Source: JABCPO02 sp963546185
Lineage (GTDB): Bacteria; Bacillota; Clostridia; TANB77; CAG-508
Reading direction: 5' to 3'
Assembly: GCA_963546185.1 (NCBI GenBank)
Contig: CAUULU010000029.1
Location: forward strand, 1-13,137
Length of the DNA stretch: 13,137 bases
Shown here: piece by piece, positions 1 through 9,184 of the stretch
How the letters are laid out: each line of letters begins with the position of its first letter
How positions within the stretch are numbered: the stretch's first letter is position 1
Translations under genes and position numbers: made by a program
The notes under the pieces: generated by a model
What the model saw: only the letters and a program-made list of their open reading frames with translations
What the model was told of the DNA's origin: nothing
Databases searched by the model: none

Positions 1-674
1 GAAAATATATTAAAAGTATGTAGAGATTTAGATAATTACAAACAATATGATTATGTGGTTATAAATGATGGTTCAAAAGATAGTACACTTAAAATATTAA
101 AAGAAAATAATATTAATCATATAGATTTAATATTTAATTTAGGTATTGGTGGTGCTATGCAAACAGGTTATAAGTATGCATACCAAAATGGATATGATGT
201 AGCAATACAATTAGATGGTGACCGGACAACATGACCCTAAGTTTATAAAAACAATATCTGATGTTGTTTTAAAAGAAGATGTTGATATATGTATAGGAAC
301 AAGATATTTAGATAAGTCATCTAGTGAATTTCAATCAACTTTTATGAGAAGATTTGGTAAAGAAGTAATATCAATTATAATGAAGATGCTTTATGGTGTA
401 AAAGTTACAGACCCAACATCAGGTTTTAGAGCAGTAAATAAAAAGATTATAGAAAAGTTTGCAAAAAAATATCCTATAGAATATCCAGAACCTGAATCAA
501 CATCTGAAATGTTAAGACAAGGTTTTAAAGTTAAAGAAGTTAGTGTAAGTATGAATGAAAGACAAGGGGGAGTTACTTCAATTAATTTTATAAAAAGTAT
601 AGATTATATGATAAAAGTTCCACTTGCAATACTTCTTCGGAAGATTAAAAGGAAAAGAAAGAAGAGGTAAATAG
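1..674 (+). CDS. Family 2 glycosyltransferase, DPM1-like (5' partial, two CGGA +1 sites)
   Basis: Likely transfers a sugar from a nucleotide sugar to a polyprenyl phosphate carrier at the cytoplasmic face of the membrane. The start lies outside the window; 223 residues are visible if both +1 events occur. Seen: the nucleotide-binding motif VINDGSKDST near residue 20, NLGIGGAMQTGY near 53, the metal-binding DGDGQHDP at 72-79, and TSGFRAVN further on, all typical of DPM1/GT-A enzymes without transmembrane segments. Read in frame 1, the gene stops at TGA 232-234, just after DGD; skipping one C at 223 restores GQHDPKFI and the rest of the fold. A second in-frame CGG at 638 is near the C-terminus: without a shift the protein ends at 670, with it at 674. 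The downstream DUF2304 and GtrA genes are usual partners of such enzymes. Family assignment is firm; the sugar is unknown. Confidence 0.9.
223..226 (+). other. CGGA +1 frameshift / four-base glycine site 1
   Basis: Zero-frame reading is GGT GAC CGG ACA ACA TGA. Reading GAC, then CGGA as one unit, then CAA CAT GAC CCT gives DGDGQHDP, the conserved metal-binding motif of DPM1-like glycosyltransferases, with glycine at the CGGA position. There is no homopolymer run at the site. Confidence 0.85.
638..641 (+). other. CGGA probable +1 site 2 (C-terminal, ambiguous)
   Basis: CGG is in frame with the glycosyltransferase after site 1 (CTT CTT CGG AAG). With a +1 step the tail reads LLGRLKGKERRGK and stops at TAG 672-674, two bases before the next ATG. 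Without it the tail is LLRKIKRKRKKR, stopping at TAA 668-670. Both tails are plausible for this family, so this site alone proves nothing. It is called by analogy with the other seven, and because CGG appears nowhere else as a sense codon. Confidence 0.5.
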
Positions 675-676
675 TT

Positions 677-1057
677 ATGGAAATATCAATGAATTTAAAA
701 ATATTTTTAACAATTGGCATAGTAATATATATATATCTTACAGTAAAATCATTATTAAAAAATGATTTACAATCATCTTTTATAACATTTTATTTTGTAA
801 GTACAATAGGACTTGTTATTGCTATAATGATGCCTAAATTTATAGAAAAAATGACAAAAGTTTTTGGATTTGAAACATCATCAAATATGATTTTTTGCAT
901 AACAATATTTATACTATTCTATATTGTATTTAAACTTACATTAAAACTTTCTAAAGAACAAGAAAGAACTGTAAATCTAACACAGGAATTATCAATATTA
1001 AAAGCTAAGATAAATAAGATGGAAAAAATAGAAGGAAATAAAGAGGATAATAAGTAG
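677..1057 (+). CDS. DUF2304 family membrane protein
   Basis: Small membrane protein of 126 residues. Three hydrophobic segments are visible (about residues 7-24, 34-51 and 70-89), followed by a charged, probably coiled-coil tail (KLSKEQERTVNLTQELSILK) ending in a Lys/Glu-rich stretch. This layout matches DUF2304 proteins, which are usually encoded directly beside DPM1-like glycosyltransferases and are thought to anchor or assist them; the role here is inferred from that context. The start at 677 follows AGAGGT by about eight bases and lies 2 or 6 bases after the upstream stop, so coupled translation is likely. An alternative ATG four codons downstream at 689 cannot be excluded. No CGG codon is present and the frame is intact. 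Confidence 0.85.
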   Translation: MEISMNLKIFLTIGIVIYIYLTVKSLLKNDLQSSFITFYFVSTIGLVIAIMMPKFIEKMTKVFGFETSSNMIFCITIFILFYIVFKLTLKLSKEQERTVNLTQELSILKAKINKMEKIEGNKEDNK

Positions 1058-1059
1058 GA

Positions 1060-1554
1060 ATGGATAAGATATTTTTAATAAATATAATTATAAAATTATT
1101 TAAGAAAAATAAGTATACAAATATGTTAGTAGAGTTGTACTATAAGTATAAAGAAGTATTTGATTACCTATTTTTTGGTGTATTAGTAACAATAGTAAAT
1201 TTTGTATCATATTACATACCATCAAATATCTTTCATATAGATAAAATAGTAAGTAATGTAATAGCATTTGTTATTTCAGTTATTTTTGCATATTTTGTAA
1301 ATAAAGTATATGTATTTGAAACACCATGGGATAATTTAAAAGGAACATTAAAAGAACTTACATCTTTTATAGTATCTAGAATAGGTACAGGTCTTTTATG
1401 TGATATTTTAATATTTGCACTTATGATAAATATACTTATGATAAATGATGTAATATCAAAAATATTTACACAAATATTGGTTGTTGTATTAAATTATGTA
1501 ATAGGTAAGTTTATTGTATTTAAAGGAAAAGGAGAAAATGATGTTAAAAAATAA
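1060..1554 (+). CDS. GtrA-like family membrane protein
   Basis: A 164-residue protein with four predicted membrane spans (about residues 36-54, 66-84, 101-125 and 135-152), the GtrA/DPMS3-like arrangement. Recognisable landmarks are FDYLFFGVLVTIVNFVSYY in span 1, FVNKVYVF after span 2, and LNYVIGKFIVFK at the end, matching the paired N..(R/K)..(V/T)F elements of the family. GtrA proteins are thought to flip polyprenyl-phosphate-linked sugars or to stabilise the partner glycosyltransferase. The gene starts two bases after the DUF2304 stop, and its last 14 bases overlap the next gene, so it belongs to the same operon as the DPM1-like enzyme. The unusually long basic N-terminus (residues 1-30) precedes span 1. 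The family call is good; the transported lipid is unknown. Confidence 0.85.
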   Translation: MDKIFLINIIIKLFKKNKYTNMLVELYYKYKEVFDYLFFGVLVTIVNFVSYYIPSNIFHIDKIVSNVIAFVISVIFAYFVNKVYVFETPWDNLKGTLKELTSFIVSRIGTGLLCDILIFALMINILMINDVISKIFTQILVVVLNYVIGKFIVFKGKGENDVKK

Positions 1555-3391
1555 TAAGATTTTACAAATGATAGTTTCAGCACTTTCTTCATATATAATA
1601 TTATTAACAATATCTATAAAAGAAAATAGAATTATAGTAGAAAATAGAATGTTTATTTTACTATTATTAACATTATTTATATATATGGTTATAAGATTTA
1701 ATAATGAAAATAAAAATATAGAAGAAAAGAATAAGAGATTAAAAGTTATAACATGTATTATTTCAGTATTTTTTGCTGTTATGTATATAATAGGGGAACT
1801 TACAAATAGTAGATTTGACACCGTTAAAGTTATATTATCAAAAAAAATAATATTATATTCTGTATTTAAGGTTATATCAATATCATATGTGATGAAAAAC
1901 TTATTACAAATATTATATGTTAATATTGAACAAAAAACAGATTCAGATATAAAAGAAAAGGATACTAAGTTAAATAGATGTATAGAAAAAATATTGAAAA
2001 ATGATATAAAAGGATTTATATTAAGAAGCTTGATATTAATAGTATTATGGCTACCATATTTATTAATATTATATCCAGGAGTTACAAGTTGGGATACAAA
2101 CCAATCATTATTACAGGGATATGGTATTACACCATATAGAAATTTACATCCAGTAATACATACTTTTATAATATCTAATATTAATAAATTTGCACATAAT
2201 TTAACAGGAAGCTATCAAAGTGGAATTGCATTAAATGCTTTAATTCAAATTATTGTAACAAGTATGATGTTTTCATTTATAGTAGGATATATGAAAAACT
2301 TAAACATATCTAAAAAAATAAGAATTATAGGGTTTGTATTTATAGGGGTATATCCTGTAATTGGACATTTTAGTGTTATAGTATGGAAAGACATAGTATT
2401 TAATTTACTTATAGTTTTAAGTAGTTTAGTAATAATAGAGATATTAAAAGAAAAGAATATAAAAAACATAAAATTAAATATTTTATGGATAATATTATTA
2501 TATTTTATGATGTTGTATAAGAATAATGGAATATATATAGAAGTATTATCATCAATTGTAATTTTAACTTATTTAATATTCAATAATAGAAAAAATATTA
2601 TAAGAGTAGCAATAATATTAATATTACCAGTAATACTTTATTTAACAACAACTAATGTAATATTTAAACAACTTAAAATATTAGGACCTACACCAGGTGA
2701 AGCAATGGGAATACCAATTCAAGGATTAGCAAGAAATATAAAAATAAATGGTGAAGATTTTACACCTGAAGAAAAAGAGCAAATAGGGTATTTCTTTGAT
2801 TTTGAGAAAGTAAAAGAATTATATAATCCAAGGTTATCAGATAATATGAAAAATATGATTGCACATAAATTAGAAGATAAATCTAATATTATTAAAATTG
2901 CAAAATTATATATAAGAATGTTAAGAAGATATCCATTAGATACAATACAAGCTTTCTTCTCAAATACAGAAGGATATTATTATATTAATACTGATATGCA
3001 TGGAGTTACTACAGATGTATATAATTCAACATTAGAATCTGATAGGATAGCTGTACTAGAAAGAAAACCAAAGATTATAAAAATAGATAATATAAACGAG
3101 ATAATGCAAAATATATATACAGGTAAAACTCCAATATTAAGTATATTTATAAACATACCGTTTTTAGTATGGAGTTATATAATAATGATAGGATATTTAA
3201 TATATAGAAAAAGATATTTAGATATAATAACATTTATACCTTTAGTAGTATTAGTATTAACAGCAATAGCATCACCAGTATCAGGTGAACAAAGATATAT
3301 ATTAGCAATATTATATGGATATCCATTATTTTTAGGAATTACATTAAATAAGAATTATATTTTAAAAGGAAATAAAGATGAAGAAAAATAA
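1541..3391 (+). CDS. DUF6020-like multi-pass membrane protein, copy 1
   Basis: A 616-residue integral membrane protein with many hydrophobic segments and a large extracytoplasmic portion in the second half. Motifs shared with the next gene: YPGVTSWDTNQ and NLHPVIHTF near residues 184-215, VIVWKD, a hydrophilic block with IPIQGLAR and GEDFTPEEK, YNPRLSD, RYPLDTI, EGYYYI, and ASPVSGEQRY near the C-terminus. This matches the DUF6020 type of membrane protein. The Asp/His-rich early loop and operon context resemble GT-C-type lipid-linked sugar transferases, but that function is inference. ATG 1541 is chosen because GGAG at 1531-1534 sits six bases upstream; ATG 1538 and TTG 1514 are possible but worse. 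It overlaps the GtrA-like gene by 14 bases. The frame is intact and contains no in-frame CGG. Confidence 0.8.
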   Translation: MLKNNKILQMIVSALSSYIILLTISIKENRIIVENRMFILLLLTLFIYMVIRFNNENKNIEEKNKRLKVITCIISVFFAVMYIIGELTNSRFDTVKVILSKKIILYSVFKVISISYVMKNLLQILYVNIEQKTDSDIKEKDTKLNRCIEKILKNDIKGFILRSLILIVLWLPYLLILYPGVTSWDTNQSLLQGYGITPYRNLHPVIHTFIISNINKFAHNLTGSYQSGIALNALIQIIVTSMMFSFIVGYMKNLNISKKIRIIGFVFIGVYPVIGHFSVIVWKDIVFNLLIVLSSLVIIEILKEKNIKNIKLNILWIILLYFMMLYKNNGIYIEVLSSIVILTYLIFNNRKNIIRVAIILILPVILYLTTTNVIFKQLKILGPTPGEAMGIPIQGLARNIKINGEDFTPEEKEQIGYFFDFEKVKELYNPRLSDNMKNMIAHKLEDKSNIIKIAKLYIRMLRRYPLDTIQAFFSNTEGYYYINTDMHGVTTDVYNSTLESDRIAVLERKPKIIKIDNINEIMQNIYTGKTPILSIFINIPFLVWSYIIMIGYLIYRKRYLDIITFIPLVVLVLTAIASPVSGEQRYILAILYGYPLFLGITLNKNYILKGNKDEEK

Positions 3392-5280
3392 GAATATAAA
3401 AAAAATTATAACTTCTATATTATCAATTATTATTGTTATAATTTTAAATTTAAAATATTCTATACATGAAAAAGTCATTACAATAGGAAATGAAAATATG
3501 ATAAATTCTTTTTTATTAATTTTAGGAGCATATTATGTGTTAAAAGAAATTTTGATGAAAAAGAACGATAAAAGAAAAATTATATTTTCTATTATAATAG
3601 GTTGTATATTTACACTAATGTCTATAACAAGATTAATAGATTTTGTTAATACAATGATGAATATGGAAGGAATAGCAAAAACTTATATATTATATAGCAT
3701 ACTTAAATTTATATCATTATGGTTGGTATTATCTAGTGCAGTACTAAAAGTATTTAATAATATTGATAATATGTTTAAAAAAGATAATGAATGTAATGAG
3801 TCAACAGTGATAAAAAAAGTAGAAAAATATTTTCTGGGAAAAGGAATTATTTCAATTATACTTATAGCTATATTTATAGCAATACTATATTTACCATATA
3901 TGCTGAATTATTATCCAGGACGGAGTTCCTAATGATATAGTAGGACAAATGGATGAAGCATTTAAAGGGAGATATAAAAATTTACATCCATTCTTACATA
4001 CATTTATAGTAGGAAATTCAGTTAAATTATTATATGGAATAAATAATAATATAAACTTATCAATAGCAATAGTTACATATATAGAAATAATAATATTTGG
4101 AATAATATGTGGATTAATTATAAGAAAATTAAGTAAATATAATGTTAGATTTGAAATAAAATTAATAGTATTTTTATTCTATTCACTATTTCCAATCTTT
4201 CCACAAATAACACTATATATATGGAAAGATACAGCATTTTCTATGTTCTTTACATTATTGATATTAGAAATTGTTGATATATTATTAGAAAATAAAAAAT
4301 ATGGAAAAGAAAAAAGAGGAAATATATATAATAATTGGTACATTGGATATATTATATTTTTAGTATCAATGGTAATGTTTATGAGACATAATGGATATTA
4401 TGTTATGTTACTTACAATACCAATAGCACTTATAGTATTAAGAAAAAATATATTTAGAGCATTAATAATGTTTGTTTTACCAATAATATTATATGTAATT
4501 ATAACAGGACCTATATATACAAATATTTTGAATATTAAAAAATACTTATATTCAGAAGGAGAAAAATATTCTATACCATTACAAGCAATGGCAAGAATAG
4601 GAAAATATAGGGGAGAAGATTTAACAGAGGAAGAAAGAAAAGAAATAACTAGATATATATGGAATTATGATGAAGCAATAAAAAATTATAATCCAAGAGT
4701 ATCAGATATGGTAAAATTATATTCAAGTTATGAAAAGTTAAAAGATGACCCAAAAGGAATAATAGTATTATACTTTAAATTATTAAAAAGATATCCAAAG
4801 GAAGTTATTTTATCTCTTATAGAAGGTACAGATGGTTATTATGAACCAGAAAGCAAAGTTACAAATCATGTTCCAGAAGGAAATTCGACATTTGAAATAG
4901 TACAGGCTAAAGATTGGGAAAAAATGCCTGTAATATACAAGAGGAGAATAGTAAATATTCCATTTATGACTAAAATGTATGAAAATATGTATAATAAGGA
5001 AAATATGATAATAAGTTGGACTACAAGTCTAGGACTTATCATGTGGTTAATATTCTTGATATTTGGCTATACTATATATAAAAAAGAATATAGATATATA
5101 TTAGCATTTACACCGATAATATTGTTATGGCTTACTTGTATAGCGTCACCAGTATCAGGAGATTTAAGATATATATATGCTTCATATATAACACTTCCAA
5201 TATACTTATTATTACCAATACTTATAAGAAATAATAATCAAATGTTAGAAGTAGAAGAAGTAGAAAAGGAAGAAAAATAG
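3378..5280 (+). CDS. DUF6020-like multi-pass membrane protein, copy 2 (one CGGA +1 site)
   Basis: A 633-residue paralogue of the preceding gene when one base is skipped at 3921. In zero frame it stops at TAA 3930-3932 after 184 residues; the +1 frame continues without a break to 5280. Matching landmarks: YYPGGVPNDIVGQ and NLHPFLHTF after the join, LYIWKDTAF, IPLQAMAR, GEDLTEEER, YNPRVSD, RYPKEVI, DGYYEP, and ASPVSGDLRYIY near the end. The conserved YPG lies just before the join and the His motif just after it, so both halves belong to one protein of the same length as copy 1. The start overlaps copy 1 by 14 bases, with AAGGA seven bases upstream. It is the last gene of the operon before the terminator at 5303. 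Function is unknown; a GT-C-like role in surface glycan assembly is inferred. Confidence 0.85.
3921..3924 (+). other. CGGA +1 frameshift / four-base glycine site 3
   Basis: Zero frame reads TAT CCA GGA CGG AGT TCC TAA. With CGGA read as one glycine the sequence becomes YPGGVPNDIVGQ, which aligns without gaps to YPGVTSWDTNQ in the neighbouring paralogue and places the Asp at the same distance from YPG. This supports exactly one residue for the four bases. Confidence 0.85.
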
Positions 5281-5302
5281 GTTGAAATTTTAATAAAGAT
5301 TG

Positions 5303-5335
5303 AAGAGGAAATAGTAGATATTTCCTCTTTTTTTA
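5303..5335 (+). terminator. Rho-independent terminator of the glycan operon
   Basis: A perfect 11-bp stem (AAGAGGAAATA, 5303-5313, with TATTTCCTCTT, 5319-5329) and a five-base loop are followed directly by a T run. It lies 23 bases after the stop of the last gene of the first operon. Confidence 0.9.
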
Positions 5336-5365
5336 ATATTATGCTAATTAGATTATTATATTATA

Positions 5366-5404
5366 TATATTTTAAGTTTTTGATTAGTTTTAACTTAAAA
5401 TATA
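5366..5404 (+). repeat. 13-bp perfect inverted repeat upstream of the M14 gene
   Basis: TATATTTTAAGTT at 5366-5378 pairs perfectly with AACTTAAAATATA at 5392-5404, with a 13-base loop. No T run follows, so it does not look like a terminator. It sits 124 bases before the M14 start and could be an operator or a 5'-leader hairpin. The region is so AT-rich that a chance palindrome is possible. The rest of 5336-5527 shows no clear promoter, only generic AT-rich sequence. Confidence 0.4.
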
Positions 5405-5515
5405 CAAGTTCTCTTAAATAATTACAAAAAGATTATATATTTTAAAAGAATAGTATAAGATTTTATTTTTCTTGTAATATATGATAATATTTAATGTGTA
5501 AAAATATATATAAAC

Positions 5516-5523
5516 AAAGGAGG
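5516..5523 (+). promoter_or_regulatory. Strong Shine-Dalgarno sequence for the M14 gene
   Basis: AAAGGAGG lies four bases upstream of ATG 5528. It is the best ribosome binding site in the window and fixes the start just before a clear signal peptide. Confidence 0.8.
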
Positions 5524-5527
5524 AAAT

Positions 5528-8500
5528 ATGAGTTTTATTATTAGAAATAATAAGATAAGTAAGATATTATTTATTATAACTATTTCAATGATATTATTTA
5601 GTATAAGCTTAAATGTTAAAGCGGCAGAAAATAAGATTGAAATAAAAGATGGAAATCAAATAATAACTGATACAACAGGAACATTAAAAACACCTAAAGT
5701 GTTAAATGTGAATACAAATGTGGAAAAAAAATTAACAATAAATTATGTGGGAGTTGATAATAATAGATTAGATTACAACTTAGAAGAAAAAGAAGGAAAT
5801 TTAGATTTTGATGTTAATGTATTAACAGGAGAAATTAAATTAAAAGCAAAATCAGGAACAAACTTTGGAGCAGTATTTTCATTAGTTGATAGACAAACTA
5901 AGAAAGTATACCCTATAAGTCTTGTTATAAGAGCTATAGATGGAAAAAGTAAAGTAAGTCTTTTAGGTAGTGTTAAAAATATGAAATTTAATACTATTTC
6001 AGGGAATATGTATTTAGAAGGAATAGCAGATTTAAAAAGAGTAATAGAAGGTGGAATAAATCCTTTAAATGAAAAGCCAACAATATATTTAAAAAACTTA
6101 AATACACAGAGAACAGTTGAACTTTCAGTAGAAAAAGTATCAACATATGAATATAGATTTAGAATAAAAGCTGAAGATATGGCAGAAGATGATAAATATA
6201 CAATACATGCAAAAATATCTAAACAAAACACATATGCAGATAATTCAAGCTTAGAAAGACAACTAACTATAGAAAGGGCTGTACCAAATACAATAGAAAA
6301 CAATAGGTATAAGCTTACAAATAGTGATGATAATATAAGTATAAAAATAAAGCCAGTAACATATAATTTAAATGCAAATTTAGTTGATATGTATGGATTT
6401 AATAGGGGACAAAATGACTATGTAATAGGAACAGCAGATATATTTTTAAAAGATAATGATGGAAATAGGGTAAAACCAAGAGAAGTAAAAATATATGCAG
6501 AAAAAAATGGAAATAAGACATATTTTAATGTATATAATAATAGATATGATTTTGAACTATTATTAAACAATGTAGAAGCAGGAGAATACACAATCTATGC
6601 AGAAGCAACAGGAAATAATGGAAAAACATATAAAGAAAAGCTTAATATATCAGAAGGATTAAGAAAAAACTTAACAGTATCTGGAATGCAAACAGAAGCA
6701 AGAACAGGTGAAAGTAAACTAGTTTTAACAAAAAAGAATAAAGAAAAAGAACCTAATTATATAATAAGAACAAATACAAATAGTATGTATGGATTTCATA
6801 GAGCAGATGGAAATGATTATATAATAGGAACAGCAGATATATTCTTAAGTGATGAAAATGGAAACAGAGTAAAACCAAAAGAAGTAAAGATATATGCAGA
6901 AAAAGATGGAAATAAAACATATTTTAATGTATATAATGATAGATATGATTTTGAACTATTATTAAACAATGTAGAAGCAGGAGAATATACAATCTATGCA
7001 GAAGCGGTAGGAAATAATGGAAAAACATATAGTGAAAAGCTATGGATAGGTGGCCATTTAAGAAAGAGCATAACAGTGTCTGGAATGCAAACAGAAGCAA
7101 GAGTAGAAGAAGGAAGAATAATTTTAAAGAAAAAGGGAGAACCTAATTATATAATAAGGACAAATACAAATAGTATGTATGGATTCCATAGAGGAGATGG
7201 AAATGATTATATAATAGGAACAGCAGATATATTTTTAAGTGATGAAAATGGAAATAGAGTAAAACCAAGAGAAGTAAAAATATATGCAGAAAAAGATGGA
7301 AAGAAGACATATTTTAATGTATATAATGATAGATATGATTTCGAATTATTATTAAATAATGTAGAAGCAGGAGAATACACAATCTATGCAGAAGCAATAG
7401 GAAATAATGGAAAAACATATAGAGAAAAACTATGGATAGGTGGACACTTAAGAAAGAATATAACAGTGTCTGGAATGCAAACAGAAGCAAGAGTAGAAGA
7501 AGGAAGACTAATCTTAAAGAAAAAGGGAGAACCTAATTATATAATAAGAACAAATACAAATAGTATGTATGGATTTCATAGAGCAGATGGAAATGATTAT
7601 ATAATAGGAACAGCAGATATATTCTTAAGTGATGAAAATGGAAACAGAGTAAAACCAAAAGAAGTAAAGATATATGCAGAAAAAGATGGAAATAAAACAT
7701 ATTTTAATGTATATAATAATAGATATGATTTTGAATTATTATTAAATAATGTAGACGCAGGAGAATATACAATCTATGCAGAAGCAACAGGAAATAATGG
7801 AAAAACATATAGAGAAAAACTATGGATAGGTTCAGGACTAAGAAGAGATATAACAGTTAATGGGATGAAAAAAGTTGCTATAATAAGTAATAACCTATTA
7901 ATTGAAAAAAGAGAAAAAGACATAGAATATGAATTAGAACAACCAGAATTAGTAGCGTTAGTAGATGAAAGACAGTACATATATGGAAATTTGACAGTTA
8001 AATTAAAAGAAATTTCAAATAATTCATATACAGGTATAAGAAATGTGAAAATATATGCAGAAAAAGATGGAGTAAAAAATCAATTTTATGTTAAAAACAT
8101 AGGAAATGAAAGATATTATTATGATTTCATAATAAACCATTTAAAGAATTTCGAAAACTATAATATATATATAGAAGTAGAAGATAATAATGGAAGAATA
8201 TATAGAAGAGGATTAGATTTTTCAAAATTAAGAAAAAATAGATTAACAGTAAGAGGATTTAACAGAAAAGTTAACCTACAAGGAACTAATATGTATATAG
8301 AACAAACAAACAATGATGAATTTGATTTTGAACAAGGAATATATGGACAAAGTGGACTTAAAGTAAAAGGAGATAGTAGAGGACAAGACCTTAGATATTA
8401 TAAGTTTGGAAATGGTAAAAATGTATTTTATGCAACTTTTGCACTACATGGATTTGAAGACCTTTGGAATAATGATGGAAAAGAACTTACATATATAGCA

Positions 8501-9086
8501 GAAAGATTTAAAGATTATTTAATAAGAATTGGAAAATCAAATATATTTAAAGATTGGACATTATACTTATTCCCACAAGTAAATCCAGATGGAACAAATC
8601 ATGGATGGACAAATAATGGACCAGGAAGAACAACATTATATAGTAGTGCTCCAGGTAATAGAGGAATAGACCTAAATAGAAACTTTAGAGCAGAAGGAAC
8701 GCAGCATACTAAGTTTACAGGTGATAGAAATTATAATGGGGAAATAGGATTTGAAGCATATGAGGCTAAATTCTTATCAGAATTTATAAAAGCAACACAA
8801 TCTAAAAATGGAAAAAATGTATTAGTAGATACACACCGGATGGCTTGGAGAAACTATAGGGGATAATGAAGTAGGTTCATATTACAGAAATACATATGGA
8901 ATGAATAAACATGTAGGTTCATATGGTAAAGGTTACCTTATAAACTGGGCTAAGAGTGCTTTAAGAAATGCAAGAACAATGCTTTTAGAACTTCCTGAAT
9001 CAGTAAGAAATCATAATGATGTAGTAAATCAAAACTTTGCAGAAAAATTCATAAATGCAACAATAAATATGTTAAAAAATATATAG
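5528..9086 (+). CDS. Large secreted M14-family zinc carboxypeptidase with repeat domains (one CGGA +1 site)
   Basis: An 1185-residue exported metallopeptidase. A signal peptide (basic RNNKISK, hydrophobic core, probable cleavage near NVKA-AEN) is followed by a beta-rich region (about 30-275), four ~130-residue repeats (277-798), a degenerate fifth (about 811-930), and a C-terminal M14 domain (about 945-1185). M14 residues seen: zinc ligands H974 and E977 in ALHGFED, NPDG, the substrate-binding Asn-Arg in GIDLNRNF, zinc ligand H1103 in DTHG, and the catalytic Glu E1154 in LLELPE. In zero frame the protein stops at TAA 8864-8866 right after the third zinc ligand and lacks E1154; a +1 step at 8837 restores GWLGETIGDNEVGSYYRN and the full domain. 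It probably trims peptidoglycan peptides or surface proteins; the substrate is unknown. A GtrB-like gene follows 98 bases later with no terminator between. Confidence 0.9.
6356..7921 (+). repeat. Four tandem ~390-bp coding repeats in the M14 protein
   Basis: Units begin at about 6356, 6752, 7142 and 7532; the last three are exactly 390 bases apart. Each encodes about 130 residues with the landmarks MYGFHR, DYIIGTADIFL, VKIYAEKDG, YDFELLLNNV, GEYTIYAEA and ITVSGMQTEAR. The first unit is more diverged and a fifth, degraded unit follows (about 7960-8320). The alternating strand-like pattern suggests beta-sandwich spacer or wall-binding domains; I do not recognise the family. Bases 6752-6937 and 7532-7717 are identical, while the unit between them differs at several positions. 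Confidence 0.9.
8837..8840 (+). other. CGGA +1 frameshift / four-base glycine site 4
   Basis: Zero frame reads ACA CAC CGG ATG GCT and runs to TAA at 8864-8866. Reading CGGA as glycine gives DTHGWLGETIGDNE, the normal context of the third zinc ligand of M14 peptidases, and opens the frame that carries the catalytic LLELPE motif. Confidence 0.9.
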
Positions 9087-9184
9087 GAATATATAATGTT
9101 AGAAGAGAATCTTAATAAAGAAGAAGTATAAAGAAAGAAAAATAAAATATTATAAGATAAGATAAAACTTATTAGGAGAAAAAA

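Noticed and set aside
1489..1821. Minus-strand open frame inside the GtrA-like gene and DUF6020 copy 1
   Set aside because: It lies opposite two well-supported coding genes and has no recognisable motif or ribosome binding site.
5622..5624. Other CGG triplets on a coding strand (5622, 7005, 11212)
   Set aside because: These are out of frame: GCG-GCA, GCG-GTA and AGC-GGT. They are read normally and cause no shift, as the model requires.
5773..6303. Minus-strand open frame of 176 codons inside the M14 gene
   Set aside because: It is antisense to a signal-peptide-containing secreted protein in continuous frame; AT-rich codon bias explains the open frame.
6356..7921. CRISPR array or non-coding satellite
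   Set aside because: The 390-base units are fully coding and in frame, with no short repeat-spacer pattern.
8901..9086. Separate 61-residue protein after the M14 gene
   Set aside because: It has no ribosome binding site, and its sequence carries the missing catalytic LLELPE motif of the M14 domain, so it is the +1 continuation of that gene.
9097..9132. Possible 11-codon leader peptide between the M14 and GtrB-like genes
   Set aside because: No convincing ribosome binding site or attenuator hairpin is visible, and a frame this short occurs readily by chance.
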